Assembly: GCA_018292915.2 (NCBI GenBank)
Contig: JACVVK020000038.1
Location: forward strand, 2,021,501 to 2,085,500
DNA: 64,000 nt
Reading direction: 5' to 3'
DNA from: Batillaria attramentaria
Lineage: Eukaryota > Mollusca > Gastropoda > Batillariidae
Within the stretch, counting starts at the first letter, position 1. Each line of letters starts with the position of its first letter. Below, piece after piece: positions 1-11,100 of the stretch. Under the pieces are notes generated by a model, which saw only the letters and a list, made by a program, of their open reading frames with translations, made no database searches and was not told the origin of the DNA. Both the position numbers and the translations under genes were made by a program.

Positions 1-650
<650 letters not shown>

Positions 651-839
651 AGACAGCACCGTTTTGTCCAGAGAAACTTCCAACTGTTACATCAGAAATT
701 ACGACAACACTAGTTATTTTATTAGCAAACACATTTCACACGTTAACAATTCAATACGCTCTCTTATTTTTGTAGCCATTGTGTCACAGTCACCATTACA
801 AAGTGCCAAATCATGGAACGTACAACACGCATAATGTAT

Positions 840-1170
840 GATCACTGAATACATTTACTCGCAAATCACCGGTACGTGAAATGAGAAAAATAAACAGATA
901 TGTGTCAAGTTTACAGAACGTATAATACTAGTGTGCTCGAAACATTCCAAAATTTCAATTTAAAACATCAATTTCTCCCCTAAGTGACATTACTCTTAAA
1001 AGGCCATAGAGAAAAAAAATCGCAGTTTTATTTGAAGTCTTCAGATCACTAGAACCATTATACAATCTGCAGCAGTCTCGGGCCTAGCGAAGAAGGCCCA
1101 CGCCTTGCGTAATAGTGGCTTGAAGTGGCGCCTACTGGTGTGCAGTGGCTTGTTTTTTTTATGTTGTTTC
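840..1170. other. Unassigned AT-rich stretch
   Basis: No coding frame with recognisable similarity, no RNA gene and no clear repeat is seen between the 480-650 microsatellite and the dispersed repeat that starts near 1175. Confidence 0.4.
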
Positions 1171-1174
1171 CATA

Positions 1175-1383
1175 ATAATGGAAACAACATCATCGGACGG
1201 GGTAAATTTTCCACGTTCATAGGCAAGCCTCTGTGTTACAAACGCAAGTCACTGCTGTTCTCCCTCATAGACGATTTTGCAAGTATAACTCTGACAATGA
1301 CGTAAGAAAACGTGTGTCATCGACGCTGACGTGTATGGTGCAGCCTACGCATGGAGCACATGCACAAACGCTCACGCGAGTCT

Positions 1384-1477
<94 letters not shown>

Positions 1478-1765
1478 ACGTGCGTGTGTGTGCGCGCGCG
1501 TGCGCAGCAGACATAACACATAGTGAGAAAACGTTCGCCGCGCATACTTGTCTGTTAAACATATTGAGCCGGTACTAATTCGATCTTTACACGCAGCAGC
1601 AACACTTCAATTTTCATTGGGCTGCTTTCATTGCAAGAATTGTATCAAAGTGATTACGTCAAATGTATTATGCGTCATCCCAGTGAGGAAAAACGTCATA
1701 GATTTCAAAGAAAACAACTTGACGTCTCTCTTCCAAAAACAAGATTGGGCTGACAGCGAGCAGTG
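1175..1765 (+). repeat. Dispersed repeat family X, copy 1
   Basis: This segment recurs in inverted orientation at 9490-9856 plus 10929-11082. Shared blocks include the motif TCTGACAATGACGTAAGAAA near 1290, ATGGAGCACATGCACAAACG near 1351 and TCGATCTTTACAC near 1580. It begins next to a small inverted repeat, GTTTCCATAATAATGGAAAC, and has an internal (GT)n/(GCGC) tract at about 1384-1504. No coding capacity is apparent. The two-copy alignment defines the family; its class is unknown. Confidence 0.7.
1384..1504. repeat. (GT)n microsatellite with GCGC interruptions
   Basis: A GT tract that passes into alternating CGCG/TGCG purine-pyrimidine sequence, which could form Z-DNA. The corresponding position of copy 2 (about 9755-9830) also has an alternating CA/CG tract. 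Confidence 0.9.
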
Positions 1766-1769
1766 GTCG

Positions 1770-2074
1770 GGCTCGGGATATGGGTGATTAGACACACATG
1801 AAAAACAACAACACTAAAACAAACAACTGATGTCGTCATTCTCCTACACCTCCCCCTCCCCTCCCTCCCAACCCAAGCACCGCACCTGCACTAAAACATG
1901 TATATCTTTCAACCGATTGTGACCGAGTAACAAAAAAGAGAGAGAGAAGAAATAAAAATTAAAACGAACACTAACCGACTCTGACTTTATTCTATACTGA
2001 AAAGAGAGAGACAGACAAGGGAAAGAAAATAGACAATTAGACCTCAGCGACTTGAGTTCGATCACCAGATCAAA
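1770..2074. other. Unassigned non-genic stretch
   Basis: Non-coding sequence with pyrimidine-rich (CTCCC near 1850) and AGAGAG-type simple sequence. No gene or recognisable repeat is seen. Confidence 0.4.
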
Positions 2075-2075
2075 T

Positions 2076-2327
2076 TTTTTTTTTTTTTTTATTTCTTATT
2101 TTTGGTCCCAAGTACATCAGCAGTCATACATGCATAGATGTGGTGGCTGCAACAGCTCGCATCCAATGGTTATACAATGGTACAAATTCTTAATGTAATA
2201 GTGCTATGGTACTACTCCGTGTACACAGTCAGATAAAGTTGTCCGTACAATGACGTATATCATGTGTTCAAATAAATTTATCTCAGAACAATAAATCCAG
2301 AAATCGTCTTCTGTTTTTTGTATTATG

Positions 2328-2384
<57 letters not shown>

Positions 2385-5300
2385 TCATCGCACCTGCTGT
2401 ACATACGTACACACCTTACAGCTTTGTAAGAGTAAGTCTGTATATCAACCTGCAGTAGGGTGTGTGAGCATGTGATGCATGTGAGTTATTCCACACCGCA
2501 AATTGTCTCGTACAGTTGCCATTGAATAATGACATCTGTACCCCTCGATTCTATATAAGCCGCACATTTTTCAATTTTAATTCTTTTCTGTAATTCTTTT
2601 AAAAAATGGGATAGGTCAGGTTTCTTTTTTTCCAACCGTTTCTTATAAACAAAAAACTTTGCCACCATAATAATCAAAAGTAATATACTGTCAGTTCGGA
2701 TGTTCTCATCGTGACCTAATACCACAAGAGGTTCTGTAAGCCGAACATTGTGTGCATGTGGGCATTTGTCATTAATAAGTTCCTGCAGCTTTTTCCAGAA
2801 CTGTGTTGACCAAGGACAATGAAACAGTACATGTTCAATTGTTTCTCTTTCCTCTTCACAAAAACTACATTTGTCACTTCCTACCACATTCATTTCTTTC
2901 AAAATAATGTTGGTGGCTAAAATTCTATGAAGAATTCTAATTTGAAACCATCTTAGTTTGACTTCTCTTATTTTCCTTATGTTTTCAAAGACTTGCTTCC
3001 AGTAAATAGTCCGTGATAGCCTGTGTTCCCATTTATTGCAGAATTTAAGTTTTGGACTTTCGAGTAGGCTATTATAGTATAGTCTGCATCCTTTGTTTTG
3101 CATATAGATGGTTCCCAATGCTTTAGGAGTACGGAGCGTAGAATTTCCATCTAGACTGGATATATCTTTCTTCTTCATAAAAGCCTTTATTGCTTCTACG
3201 CATCCTCTATAGCTTAAAAAATTAGTGTTTACTCCGTGAAGCCGAACAAATTCATCAAACAGTAGGAATCCGCCCTCCTTATTAAGAAGGTCCTGTACAC
3301 GACAAACACCTTTAACATACCAGTCTTTATAAAAAAAGCTGCGTCGACCTACCAGGATCCTTGAATTGTAGAAAATTGGTTCGGCCAGAAGTTCATCTGT
3401 AGTTGTTATATCTATTTTTAGACTAAACAATTTTAAAGCGTCAAGAACATCATGCCAAAAATCATTAACGGAGTGACTCACTGGCAGGTCCCCCCCGAAG
3501 TTCTCAAGGTCAGCTAAGATGGGCATTACATTTGTGATAATTTTCACCCACTTGTGTTTCCCATTTTTAAGCTTGCGGATCCACGTAAGTTTGAGCGCGG
3601 TGATGAAATTTCTAACATCGGGGATTCCCAATCCACCATTAGTTACATTAAGTATGGATGTTTTTCTACTAACTTTGTCTGGTTTATTGTTCCATACAAA
3701 CGTGAATATTGTTTTTTGAAGCTTAGTTATAAAACCATCAGGAGGGTTGGGCAAAAGCATCCACAGGTACACTAGTTTTGACAAAATCAAAGACTTCAAC
3801 ACTGCTATTCTCCCTAGTGGTGTCAGAATCCTGCGCATCCAAATTTTCATAAGTCTTACCATTTCTTCAAAGATCTGGTCGTAATTTCTTTTAATGCATT
3901 CGTCTAGTGTATTTGAAAACCATATTCCTAAAACCTTAAATTCTTTTGGGTTCCATCTAATCTTCAGGTGTGGCATAAATTTAGTTACTGATTTTTTTTT
4001 ACTACCCAACCAAATCGCGTCAGTTTTTTCAAAATTAATCTTCAAGCCTGAAAGCTTACCAAAATGTTCAAAGGTGTTAATACAGTTTTCAAAAGATTCT
4101 TTATTGTCATTTAAAAAAGTCTGAGTGTCGTCTGCATATTGAGCTAACTTGTGGATACTCTCGTGTATTTGAATTCCCTGTATACCTGGGTTTTCCCGTA
4201 TCATGGCCCCCAGAATTTCTACACACAATACAAACAGGTATGGCGAGACCGGATCTCCCTGTCTGCAACCCCTCGAGATCGAAAACCAGGATGACACTTG
4301 GCCTCCAGCAATGACGGTTGATTTGATATTTGTATATAGGACCCTAACCCACCTTCGCAGATCTGGCCCAAAACCAAATGAAAACAAAACTCTATGCATG
4401 AAGTCCCAATTCACCGAGTCAAAGGCTTTTTCGAAGTCTATGGAGAGGAGGATGCCAGGCTGCTTGTTGACATTTAAAAAATGAATAAGGTCGTAGATTA
4501 GCCTTATGTTATCCCCAATGTATCTCCCACGAATAAACCCAGTCTGATCTTCGTTTATAAGGTCTGGTAATACCGATTTAATACGTTGAGCGATGCAAGC
4601 TGAGGCAATCTTATAAATTACATTTAATAAAGTTATCGGGCGCCAGTTTTTTATGTACTGTCGTGGTTTGTCACCTTTAGGGATACATGTAATAATTCCT
4701 TCCTTTTGGGTAGTCGGCATCTCACCTTTTAAGAAACTTTCATTTATTGCTCTAACAACCAGCTGACCAAGATCTTTCCAGAAAAATTTGAAGAATTCAA
4801 CCGTAAATCCATCTGTGCCGGGGCTTTTTCTGTTTTTCATTGATTTTAGTGCTTCTCCTGCTTCCCTTAATGAAATATAACCTTCCAATCTATCAGATGT
4901 ATCTTTATCTAATTTTGGTAATGTATTCACTAATTCACTAATATCGCATGTTTCCACCCCTCTTTCAGCATAAAGTTCCTCGTAGAACCTTCTCACCTCG
5001 TCTGTGATTGCATTTGAATTTGTGATGACCGACCCATCATCCAGTTCTAGTTTTGGCATACACTTACTAACATAGTGTCTTTTTTCTAGCTCGCAGAAGT
5101 ATTTGGTTATCTTTTCACCCTCTGCCACCCATCGGGCTCGGGATCTTAGTAATACACCGTCCATCCTTTTTTCTCTTAAGGCTATAAGTTCAGTTTTCTT
5201 GTCTTCCAGTTGTTTAACTTCTAAAGCGCTTTTGACGTTTTTCATATGAATTCTTTCTATTTCTTCTTCTAACACTTTTTCTCTCTCCTCTGCTTGCTTC

Positions 5301-6290
5301 TTTTTCCTTGTCGCATATGAAATAGTTTTACCTCTTATTTTCATTAACAATACTTCTAAAAGTGTTTGGTCCGTGATTGTAAAATTAAGTTCATCTTTAG
5401 GTATCGTGTGTAAATTTTTTCTATCATAGACAGGAAGAGCATATTCTTCAATAACACAGTCTATGGTGTCTCTTACTTCTCTTACATGTTGAGTATCATA
5501 GAGCAAGGAGCTATTATATTTCCAGAATGTCTTATGTTTATTTTGGTGATCAGTATGGAGTTTAAGGGTTATCATAGAGTGGTCAGACCTGTAACCATAT
5601 TCAATATCAGTGTCTTTCACCGTATCCAATAGAGATTCACTTACCATGAAAAAGTCCAACCTACTCTGTTGCAGGGGGTTATGTCTGCGCCATGTGTACC
5701 TATTGTATTCGAGGTTCATCTCTCTCCATACATCAATTAAACTGAACTTATCAGCTAACTCTATAACTCTTTCTCTAGCCTTAGGGTTGTTAATATGTTT
5801 ATAATTAAAACAGTCCATACTTGGGTTTAAGACTAAGTTCCAGTCACCTGCCATTATAACCTCTGTTATTCCTAACTGGGTAATGTGTTCACTGATTTCT
5901 TCATAAAAGTCTGGAGAGTCCCTATTGGGGCCATATACGTTTACAAACAGTAAGTTCTTGCCAAGCATCTCTAATTGCAAGAATAAGTAGTTCCCATCTG
6001 GGTCCTTGAGTACTTTTTTCACTTTAAACTCAAAATTATTATTTATGAGAATAGCAACCCCCCGTGACGAGGAGTTGTGAGATGCAAAAAAACACTTATA
6101 TCCCCATTCTGCCCGTATATAGTCCTCCAGTTTAACATTAAAATGCGTGTCTTGCAGAAAGTAGATGCTATATTTTTTCTCTCTCAGGAAGTGGAATACA
6201 TCCCTCCGCTTCTTTACGTTCCCAAGCCCCTGACAGTTTACTGAAGCAATGGTTATTCCTGAGTCTAGCCTATCCATTATCTACATGCAA
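2076..6290 (-). mobile_element. LINE retrotransposon (L1/Tx1-like), full ORF2
   Basis: The body is the ORF2 at 2486-6277 on the minus strand. The inferred 3' end is the T run at about 2075-2090, which reads as a poly(A) tail on the minus strand. The presumed 3' UTR (2091-2485) contains a (CT)n/(CA)n tract at about 2328-2383. No ORF1 was found in the 1.2 kb upstream of ORF2, so the copy may be 5' truncated or belong to a lineage in which ORF1 is absent or unrecognisable. I could not find a target-site duplication. The 5' boundary is uncertain. Confidence 0.75.
2486..6277 (-). CDS. LINE ORF2: endonuclease / reverse transcriptase
   Basis: A 1263-residue uninterrupted frame. Residues 1 to about 230 are an apurinic-type endonuclease: ASVNCQGLG at the start, FLQDTH, NVYGPN, MAGDWNLVL, SRLDFF and the final YRSDHSMI. 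The middle is a coiled, charged linker. Residues about 480-790 are the reverse transcriptase: KSPGTDGFTVEFF, WRPITLLNVIYKI, DQTGFIRGRYIGDN, SIDFEKAFDSVNW, GCRQGDPVSPYLF, the catalytic QYADD and GLKINFEKT. Near the C terminus is a zinc-knuckle region, CSFCEEERETIEHVLFHCPW, as in other L1-like ORF2 proteins. The protein nicks target DNA and copies its RNA in place. All catalytic motifs are present and there is no stop or frameshift, so the copy is young. L1/Tx1 clade is judged from motif style only. Confidence 0.93.
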   Translation of the reverse strand: MDRLDSGITIASVNCQGLGNVKKRRDVFHFLREKKYSIYFLQDTHFNVKLEDYIRAEWGYKCFFASHNSSSRGVAILINNNFEFKVKKVLKDPDGNYLFLQLEMLGKNLLFVNVYGPNRDSPDFYEEISEHITQLGITEVIMAGDWNLVLNPSMDCFNYKHINNPKARERVIELADKFSLIDVWREMNLEYNRYTWRRHNPLQQSRLDFFMVSESLLDTVKDTDIEYGYRSDHSMITLKLHTDHQNKHKTFWKYNSSLLYDTQHVREVRDTIDCVIEEYALPVYDRKNLHTIPKDELNFTITDQTLLEVLLMKIRGKTISYATRKKKQAEEREKVLEEEIERIHMKNVKSALEVKQLEDKKTELIALREKRMDGVLLRSRARWVAEGEKITKYFCELEKRHYVSKCMPKLELDDGSVITNSNAITDEVRRFYEELYAERGVETCDISELVNTLPKLDKDTSDRLEGYISLREAGEALKSMKNRKSPGTDGFTVEFFKFFWKDLGQLVVRAINESFLKGEMPTTQKEGIITCIPKGDKPRQYIKNWRPITLLNVIYKIASACIAQRIKSVLPDLINEDQTGFIRGRYIGDNIRLIYDLIHFLNVNKQPGILLSIDFEKAFDSVNWDFMHRVLFSFGFGPDLRRWVRVLYTNIKSTVIAGGQVSSWFSISRGCRQGDPVSPYLFVLCVEILGAMIRENPGIQGIQIHESIHKLAQYADDTQTFLNDNKESFENCINTFEHFGKLSGLKINFEKTDAIWLGSKKKSVTKFMPHLKIRWNPKEFKVLGIWFSNTLDECIKRNYDQIFEEMVRLMKIWMRRILTPLGRIAVLKSLILSKLVYLWMLLPNPPDGFITKLQKTIFTFVWNNKPDKVSRKTSILNVTNGGLGIPDVRNFITALKLTWIRKLKNGKHKWVKIITNVMPILADLENFGGDLPVSHSVNDFWHDVLDALKLFSLKIDITTTDELLAEPIFYNSRILVGRRSFFYKDWYVKGVCRVQDLLNKEGGFLLFDEFVRLHGVNTNFLSYRGCVEAIKAFMKKKDISSLDGNSTLRTPKALGTIYMQNKGCRLYYNSLLESPKLKFCNKWEHRLSRTIYWKQVFENIRKIREVKLRWFQIRILHRILATNIILKEMNVVGSDKCSFCEEERETIEHVLFHCPWSTQFWKKLQELINDKCPHAHNVRLTEPLVVLGHDENIRTDSILLLIIMVAKFFVYKKRLEKKKPDLSHFLKELQKRIKIEKCAAYIESRGTDVIIQWQLYETICGVE

Positions 6291-6299
6291 TCTGTTGAA

Positions 6300-7520
6300 C
6301 AGTTGCCCATATAATGAAGACAAAAGCTGTTGCAATCACTAAACACATCAGCGTAGTATCGTAACTAACGTAGCTTGCAGCATGTCTCAAATCAGTACCA
6401 AATAAAATGCAAAAAGCAAATGGCCAACAAAACATATTGTACAAGGGTATAACTAATACAACTAATAAAAAAAAACGAAGAGAAAGAAAAGAGAAGGAGA
6501 GGGGAAAAAAAGAAGAGAAGAGAGAGATAGGATAGAAAGAAAAAAGAAGAACGAGGAAAAAAAACAAAAGAGGGAAAAAAAAAAAGAAAAGCAGCACTAG
6601 CTGGTGTCCACCTCACCTGCCAAGGGTGGACAAGAGAAGCCTAATATAGTCAGAGACGCATGATTCCGCTCATACTGTGTGTATAGGCTATGAGTTATCA
6701 TGTAGTAAGTGTGTGTAGTGAATAACATGCTTGAATAACATGATTCCTGTATCCAATGCTGTGATTTAAATCAACTGGGCTCGGCTTCCTCGATTAAAAA
6801 AAAAAAAAAAAAAACCTCTCAGGAAGGGCAAGAAGCACCAGCTGATGAAGACATGACTGCTATAACATACACATAAACAGACAATAGGTACTTACTGAGA
6901 GACACGCCGCCCCATTGGAGGTATCACATGAGTGTTTGACCCAGTACAGGTAATCCACATAACAGCAGGAAATACACAACTCTCACACGTGTAAAGTTCT
7001 GTGTCACAATTCAACTCACTCACCCAATACCAAAACAATGTTGGAATACACAAAAGCTGGGCAAGCCGACGCAATAGGAAGACACCGCAGTCACTGCACC
7101 ACTACCAAGGTGGAGTTGAGAAACATAAATATCCATGACTGTGTTCACACTAACAACGTGACCGTCCTAAACCTTTCTCGCGAGCTGACCTCGTTCTGAC
7201 CACGAGGGCAAGGTGAAGGCCGGCCTTAGGTTCAGTGTCAGAGGTCGCCCTGAGGTCTCGTGTTTGTGTGAAAGAGGTGGTAGTTACCAGAAAAAAAAAA
7301 AAAAATTAAGGCAAGCGACGCGGGCAGATCCGCAGTAACCAGTACAGTACTAAGAGCACTGCATAGCTTTTTCGCGTGTCTTCCCATCGCGTAGGGTGGC
7401 CCCATTGATACCGTGTCGAACATCTTCGTCTATTTATACGAATGGGGTCAGCGAGGGGGCGTGTCTCCGACTCAGCTATTTCGGCACATGTATGCTTTCA
7501 GATGCAATGTATACATCGCA
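6300..7520. other. Non-genic stretch, purine-rich near the LINE
   Basis: Directly upstream of the LINE ORF2 is a purine-rich stretch on the plus strand (about 6465-6590, AAAGA/GAGA simple sequence). An A run lies at about 6797-6814. The rest has no recognisable gene. Minus-strand frames at 6277-6616 are low-complexity Phe/Leu/Ser products of the purine tract and were not called. Confidence 0.5.
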
Positions 7521-7526
7521 CAGTGT

Positions 7527-7857
7527 ATGTGTCCGTGCGTGCGCACACATAGACACACATACACGTAGATACACATACACACGTATTTATAATTTAGATG
7601 TCAGTGTGCACGCACACAGACGCGCATACATAATATATATATTACATAAGTACCTACACACATATATATACATGCGCACATACATAGATACGTACATACA
7701 CATGTAAACATGTACATACACATACACACACATACACCCACACATACACCTACACATACGCATACATGCACATACATGTACATACACATATGTATATCTA
7801 TATTCACCCATGCACACACATACATATACACATACGTATATATACATATATATATAT

Positions 7858-7889
<32 letters not shown>

Positions 7890-8075
7890 TACACATATCC
7901 ATACACATATATATTTATACACACACATATACACACACACATACACACATATATAAACGTTCACACACATACACACACATACATACATACACGCACATGC
8001 ATGCATACATACATACACACATACATACGTACGCACGCACATATGCATGCATACATATACACAAACATATGTAAT
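7527..8075. repeat. Compound (ACAT)n/(AC)n/(AT)n microsatellite
   Basis: About 550 bp of ACAC, ACAT, ATAC and TATA repeats with a (TA)n core near 7845-7876. All six frames are open over long distances only because of the simple sequence; none encodes a plausible protein. Confidence 0.95.
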
Positions 8076-8079
8076 TATA

Positions 8080-8476
8080 GACTATGACATATGTATCTAT
8101 GTATAGACATTTATAATTATGGACTATGGTGGGTGCAGTACAGAAGACCTACCATGTTACGGAAACAAAGTCATTGGACTGATCGTGTACAAATTGTCAG
8201 TTCACTCACATGGGTGTGACTTGGTCAACGTCCATCCTCCCAGGGCCTCCTCTCCCCCCTCCATCTGGCGGAAGCATTGGGGTGGAGGTCAGGAATCGCG
8301 TGACGTCTTCAGCACTCTTTACCTGTCAAATTTATTTGTTTACAGGATAGCTCCCGCAGGTTCACAGTGCCAACCCAAAGTTCAACAAACAAAGAAAACT
8401 ATTCGTTTCAATTATTTATTCAGTTTAAAGCACCAAAGGCAAAAAATGGGCACGTTCAAGGCCTACTCAAAAATAA
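8080..8476. other. Non-genic stretch before the satellite
   Basis: No recognisable gene. Degenerate satellite-like units begin at about 8477. Confidence 0.4.
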
Positions 8477-9287
8477 AGCCCCAACCCTGCACCTGGGTTC
8501 AGCATAAGCAATGCACTTCAAATAAAATCCTAACCCTGTGTGATGGTTTAGCAAACACAACAAAAACAGTCCTAACCATGCACGAGGGTTTAGCAAACAC
8601 AACAAAAACAGTCCTAACCCTCCACGAGGGTTTAGCAAACACAACAAAAACAGTCCTAACCCTGCACGAGGGTTTAGCAAACACAACAAAAACAGTCCTA
8701 ACCCTCCACAAGGGTTTAGCAAAACACAACAAAAACAGTCCTAACCCTCCACGAAGGTTTAGCAAAACACAACAAAAACAGTCCTAACCCTCCACGAGGG
8801 TTTAGCAAACACAACAAAAACAGTCCTAACCCTCCACGAGGGTTTAGCAAAACACAACAAAAACAGTCCTAACCCTCCACGAGGGTTTAGCAAACACAAC
8901 AAAAACAGTCCTAACCCTGCACGAGGGTTTAGCAAACACAACAAAAACAGTCCTAACCCTCCACGAGGGTTTAGCAAAACACAACAAAACCAGTCCTAAC
9001 CCTCCACGAGGGTTTAGCAAAACACAACAAAACCAGTCCTAACCCTCCACGAGGGTTTAGCAAAACACAACAAAAACAGTCCTAACCCTCCACGAAGGTT
9101 TAGCAAAACACAACAAAAACAGTCCTTACCCTCCACGAAGGTTTAGCAAAACACAACAAAAACAGTCCTAACCCTCCACGAGGGTTTAGCAAAACACAAC
9201 AAAAACAGTCCTAACCCTCCACGAGGGTTTAGCAAACACAACAAAAACAGTCCTAACCCTGCACGAGGGTTTAGCAAACACAACAAG
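8477..9287 (+). repeat. Satellite A: 42-43 bp unit with palindromic core, about 18 copies
   Basis: The unit is CCTAACCCTCCACGAGGGTT followed by TAGCAAAACACAACAAAAAC and AGT. The core CTAACCCT-CCACG-AGGGTTTAG is an imperfect inverted repeat. Units vary by CCACG/GCACG and by one A. The first one or two units (8477-8525) are degenerate. The unit is related to Satellite B at 11101-12292. Frames reading through it are not genes. Confidence 0.95.
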
Positions 9288-9374
9288 ATGGCCACTGACC
9301 AGCCCAATATGTTGTTTCCATTTAATCACCTGCTGTCGTCACGGTCGTTCTTTTGTAATGCCATGTATACGGGA

Positions 9375-9449
<75 letters not shown>

Positions 9450-9480
9450 CTCTCTCTCTCTCTCTCTCTCTCAATGGAAA
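9288..9480. repeat. Satellite edge followed by a (CA)n(CT)n microsatellite
   Basis: After the last satellite unit comes ATGTTGTTTCCATTTAATC (9309), then a pure (CA)n tract at about 9378-9446 running into (CT)n to 9472, then ATGGAAACAACTG. The GTTTCCAT/ATGGAAAC pair matches the inverted repeat also seen at 1165-1190 and at 11076-11102. The microsatellite may therefore have grown inside that inverted repeat. Confidence 0.7.
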
Positions 9481-9489
9481 CAACTGACC

Positions 9490-11082
9490 GGGCTTGTCAG
9501 ACCAATCTTGGTTTTGGAAGAGAGACGTCAAGTTGTTTTCTTTGAAATCTATGACGTTTTCCTCATTGGGATGACGCATAATACATTTGACGTAATAACT
9601 TTGACTCGGATACAATTCTTGCAATGAAAGCAGCCCCATGAAAATTGAAGTGTTGCTGCTGCGCAGTGTAAAGATCGAATTTATACCGGCTCAATGTGTT
9701 TAACAGACAAGTCTGCGCGGCGAACGTTTTTTCACTATGTGTTATGTCTGCTGCGCGCGCGCGCACACAGACACACACAGACATACGCGCGCGCGCACGC
9801 ACGCACGCACGCACGCAGACTTGCGCGAGCCGCGTTTGTGCATGTGCTCCATTGAGACCTATGTGGTGTTCTCTCACTCTACTATGCTATTGAGTGAGAG
9901 TCAGTGGGAAAAACAAAGCTCACTACATCAATGAAACTCCCGCTTTCCCCGTCTACAAATAGAGAACTTCCGAAAAGTGACGACACACCCCCACGTCAAT
10001 CAAACATGACGTCGGCAAACTGACGCTGATACAGTTTTGCGTCAGTGCGCGTGTGCCTTTTCTGCGATGTTTGTGAGGCGTGTGGCTTGTGTAAAGGAAA
10101 TGTGCTTCGAGTACAAATTTTCGAGTCAACTGACGACAACGGCTGCAGTGAATTTTTCTAATTTTTTTTGTATATTTTTTATGGCACCCCAGGCTCATTA
10201 TCTATGTATAGTAGGAGCGATTTTGAGATCTAAAGTGTGTTCACCAGCACTTTCATCAGGTACGGTTTACGCCAAAAGTATAAAAGCGACAACCTCCAAA
10301 ATTCACTCAGTTGAGAGTCCGTATTCATGCTATCTATGTCCCAAAAATGGAGTGGTTTAGGTAAATATTACGCCTTTAAACGCCAGAAAGCCACTTTTTT
10401 TGAAAAGGGCGATAACTCGCAAATCATGTGTGCAATCGTACCTGGATCGGGCCTTCTATTCAACAATCTTGATTCATTTAGAAACCCCAAATTTGAAATC
10501 GATCGGTTTAGTATTTTCGGAGAAATAGGCATCTGAACTGGGTTCACATGCAATGTCAACTCAGGCTCGGTTTACATGAAAACTATAAGAGCGACCATTT
10601 TCTAGTAGTGAGTCAATTCAGAGTCCGTATTCAAGCTATCTACTGCCAAAAAATTGAGTGATTTAAATAAATATTACGCCTGTACACGAAAGACAATCAA
10701 CTTGTCTCAAAAGGGCGATAACTCCCAAATCACTTAAGCAATCATCACACGCTTGAATCGTCTAATGTAACCTTTTGATAAATTTGGATACCCCAAATTT
10801 GAAGCCATTCGGTTAAGTATCTTCGAAGAAACGGGCCCGGACACAATTCACACACGCACACACGCACACACGCACACACATCCGCACAGACGGCACTCAC
10901 TGAGGAGGAGAAGTGCGTTCGGAACACCATACGCGTCAGCATCGATGACGCAAGTTTTCTTACGTCATTGTCAGAGTTACACTTGCATAATCGTCTCTGC
11001 GGGAGATCGGCAGTGACGTGCGTTTGTACCACAGATGCTTGCCTATGAACGTGGAAATTTTAGCCCGTCCTATTATGTTGTT
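9490..11082 (-). repeat. Dispersed repeat family X, copy 2, interrupted
   Basis: On the minus strand this matches copy 1 (1175-1765) in two blocks: 11082-10929 and 9856-9490. In copy 1 the two blocks are adjacent. In copy 2 they are separated by about 1.07 kb (9857-10928), which includes a diverged tandem duplication. The simplest reading is an insertion into copy 2; a deletion in copy 1 is the alternative. Confidence 0.65.
10259..10835. repeat. Diverged tandem duplication, about 305 bp period, two copies
   Basis: Blocks recur about 305 bp apart: CGGTTTACGCCAAAAGTATA near 10263 against CGGTTTACATGAAAACTATA near 10568; AGAGTCCGTATTCA near 10315 and 10620; AAAAGGGCGATAACTC near 10404 and 10708; and CCCCAAATTTGAA near 10486 and 10790. 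It lies wholly inside the segment that interrupts repeat X copy 2. Confidence 0.8.
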
Positions 11083-11100
11083 TCCATTACTATGGAAACA

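Noticed and set aside
6277..6616. Minus-strand frames just upstream of the LINE ORF2 as a possible ORF1
   Set aside because: They are Phe/Leu/Ser-rich products of a purine tract and lack any coiled-coil or nucleic-acid-binding pattern.
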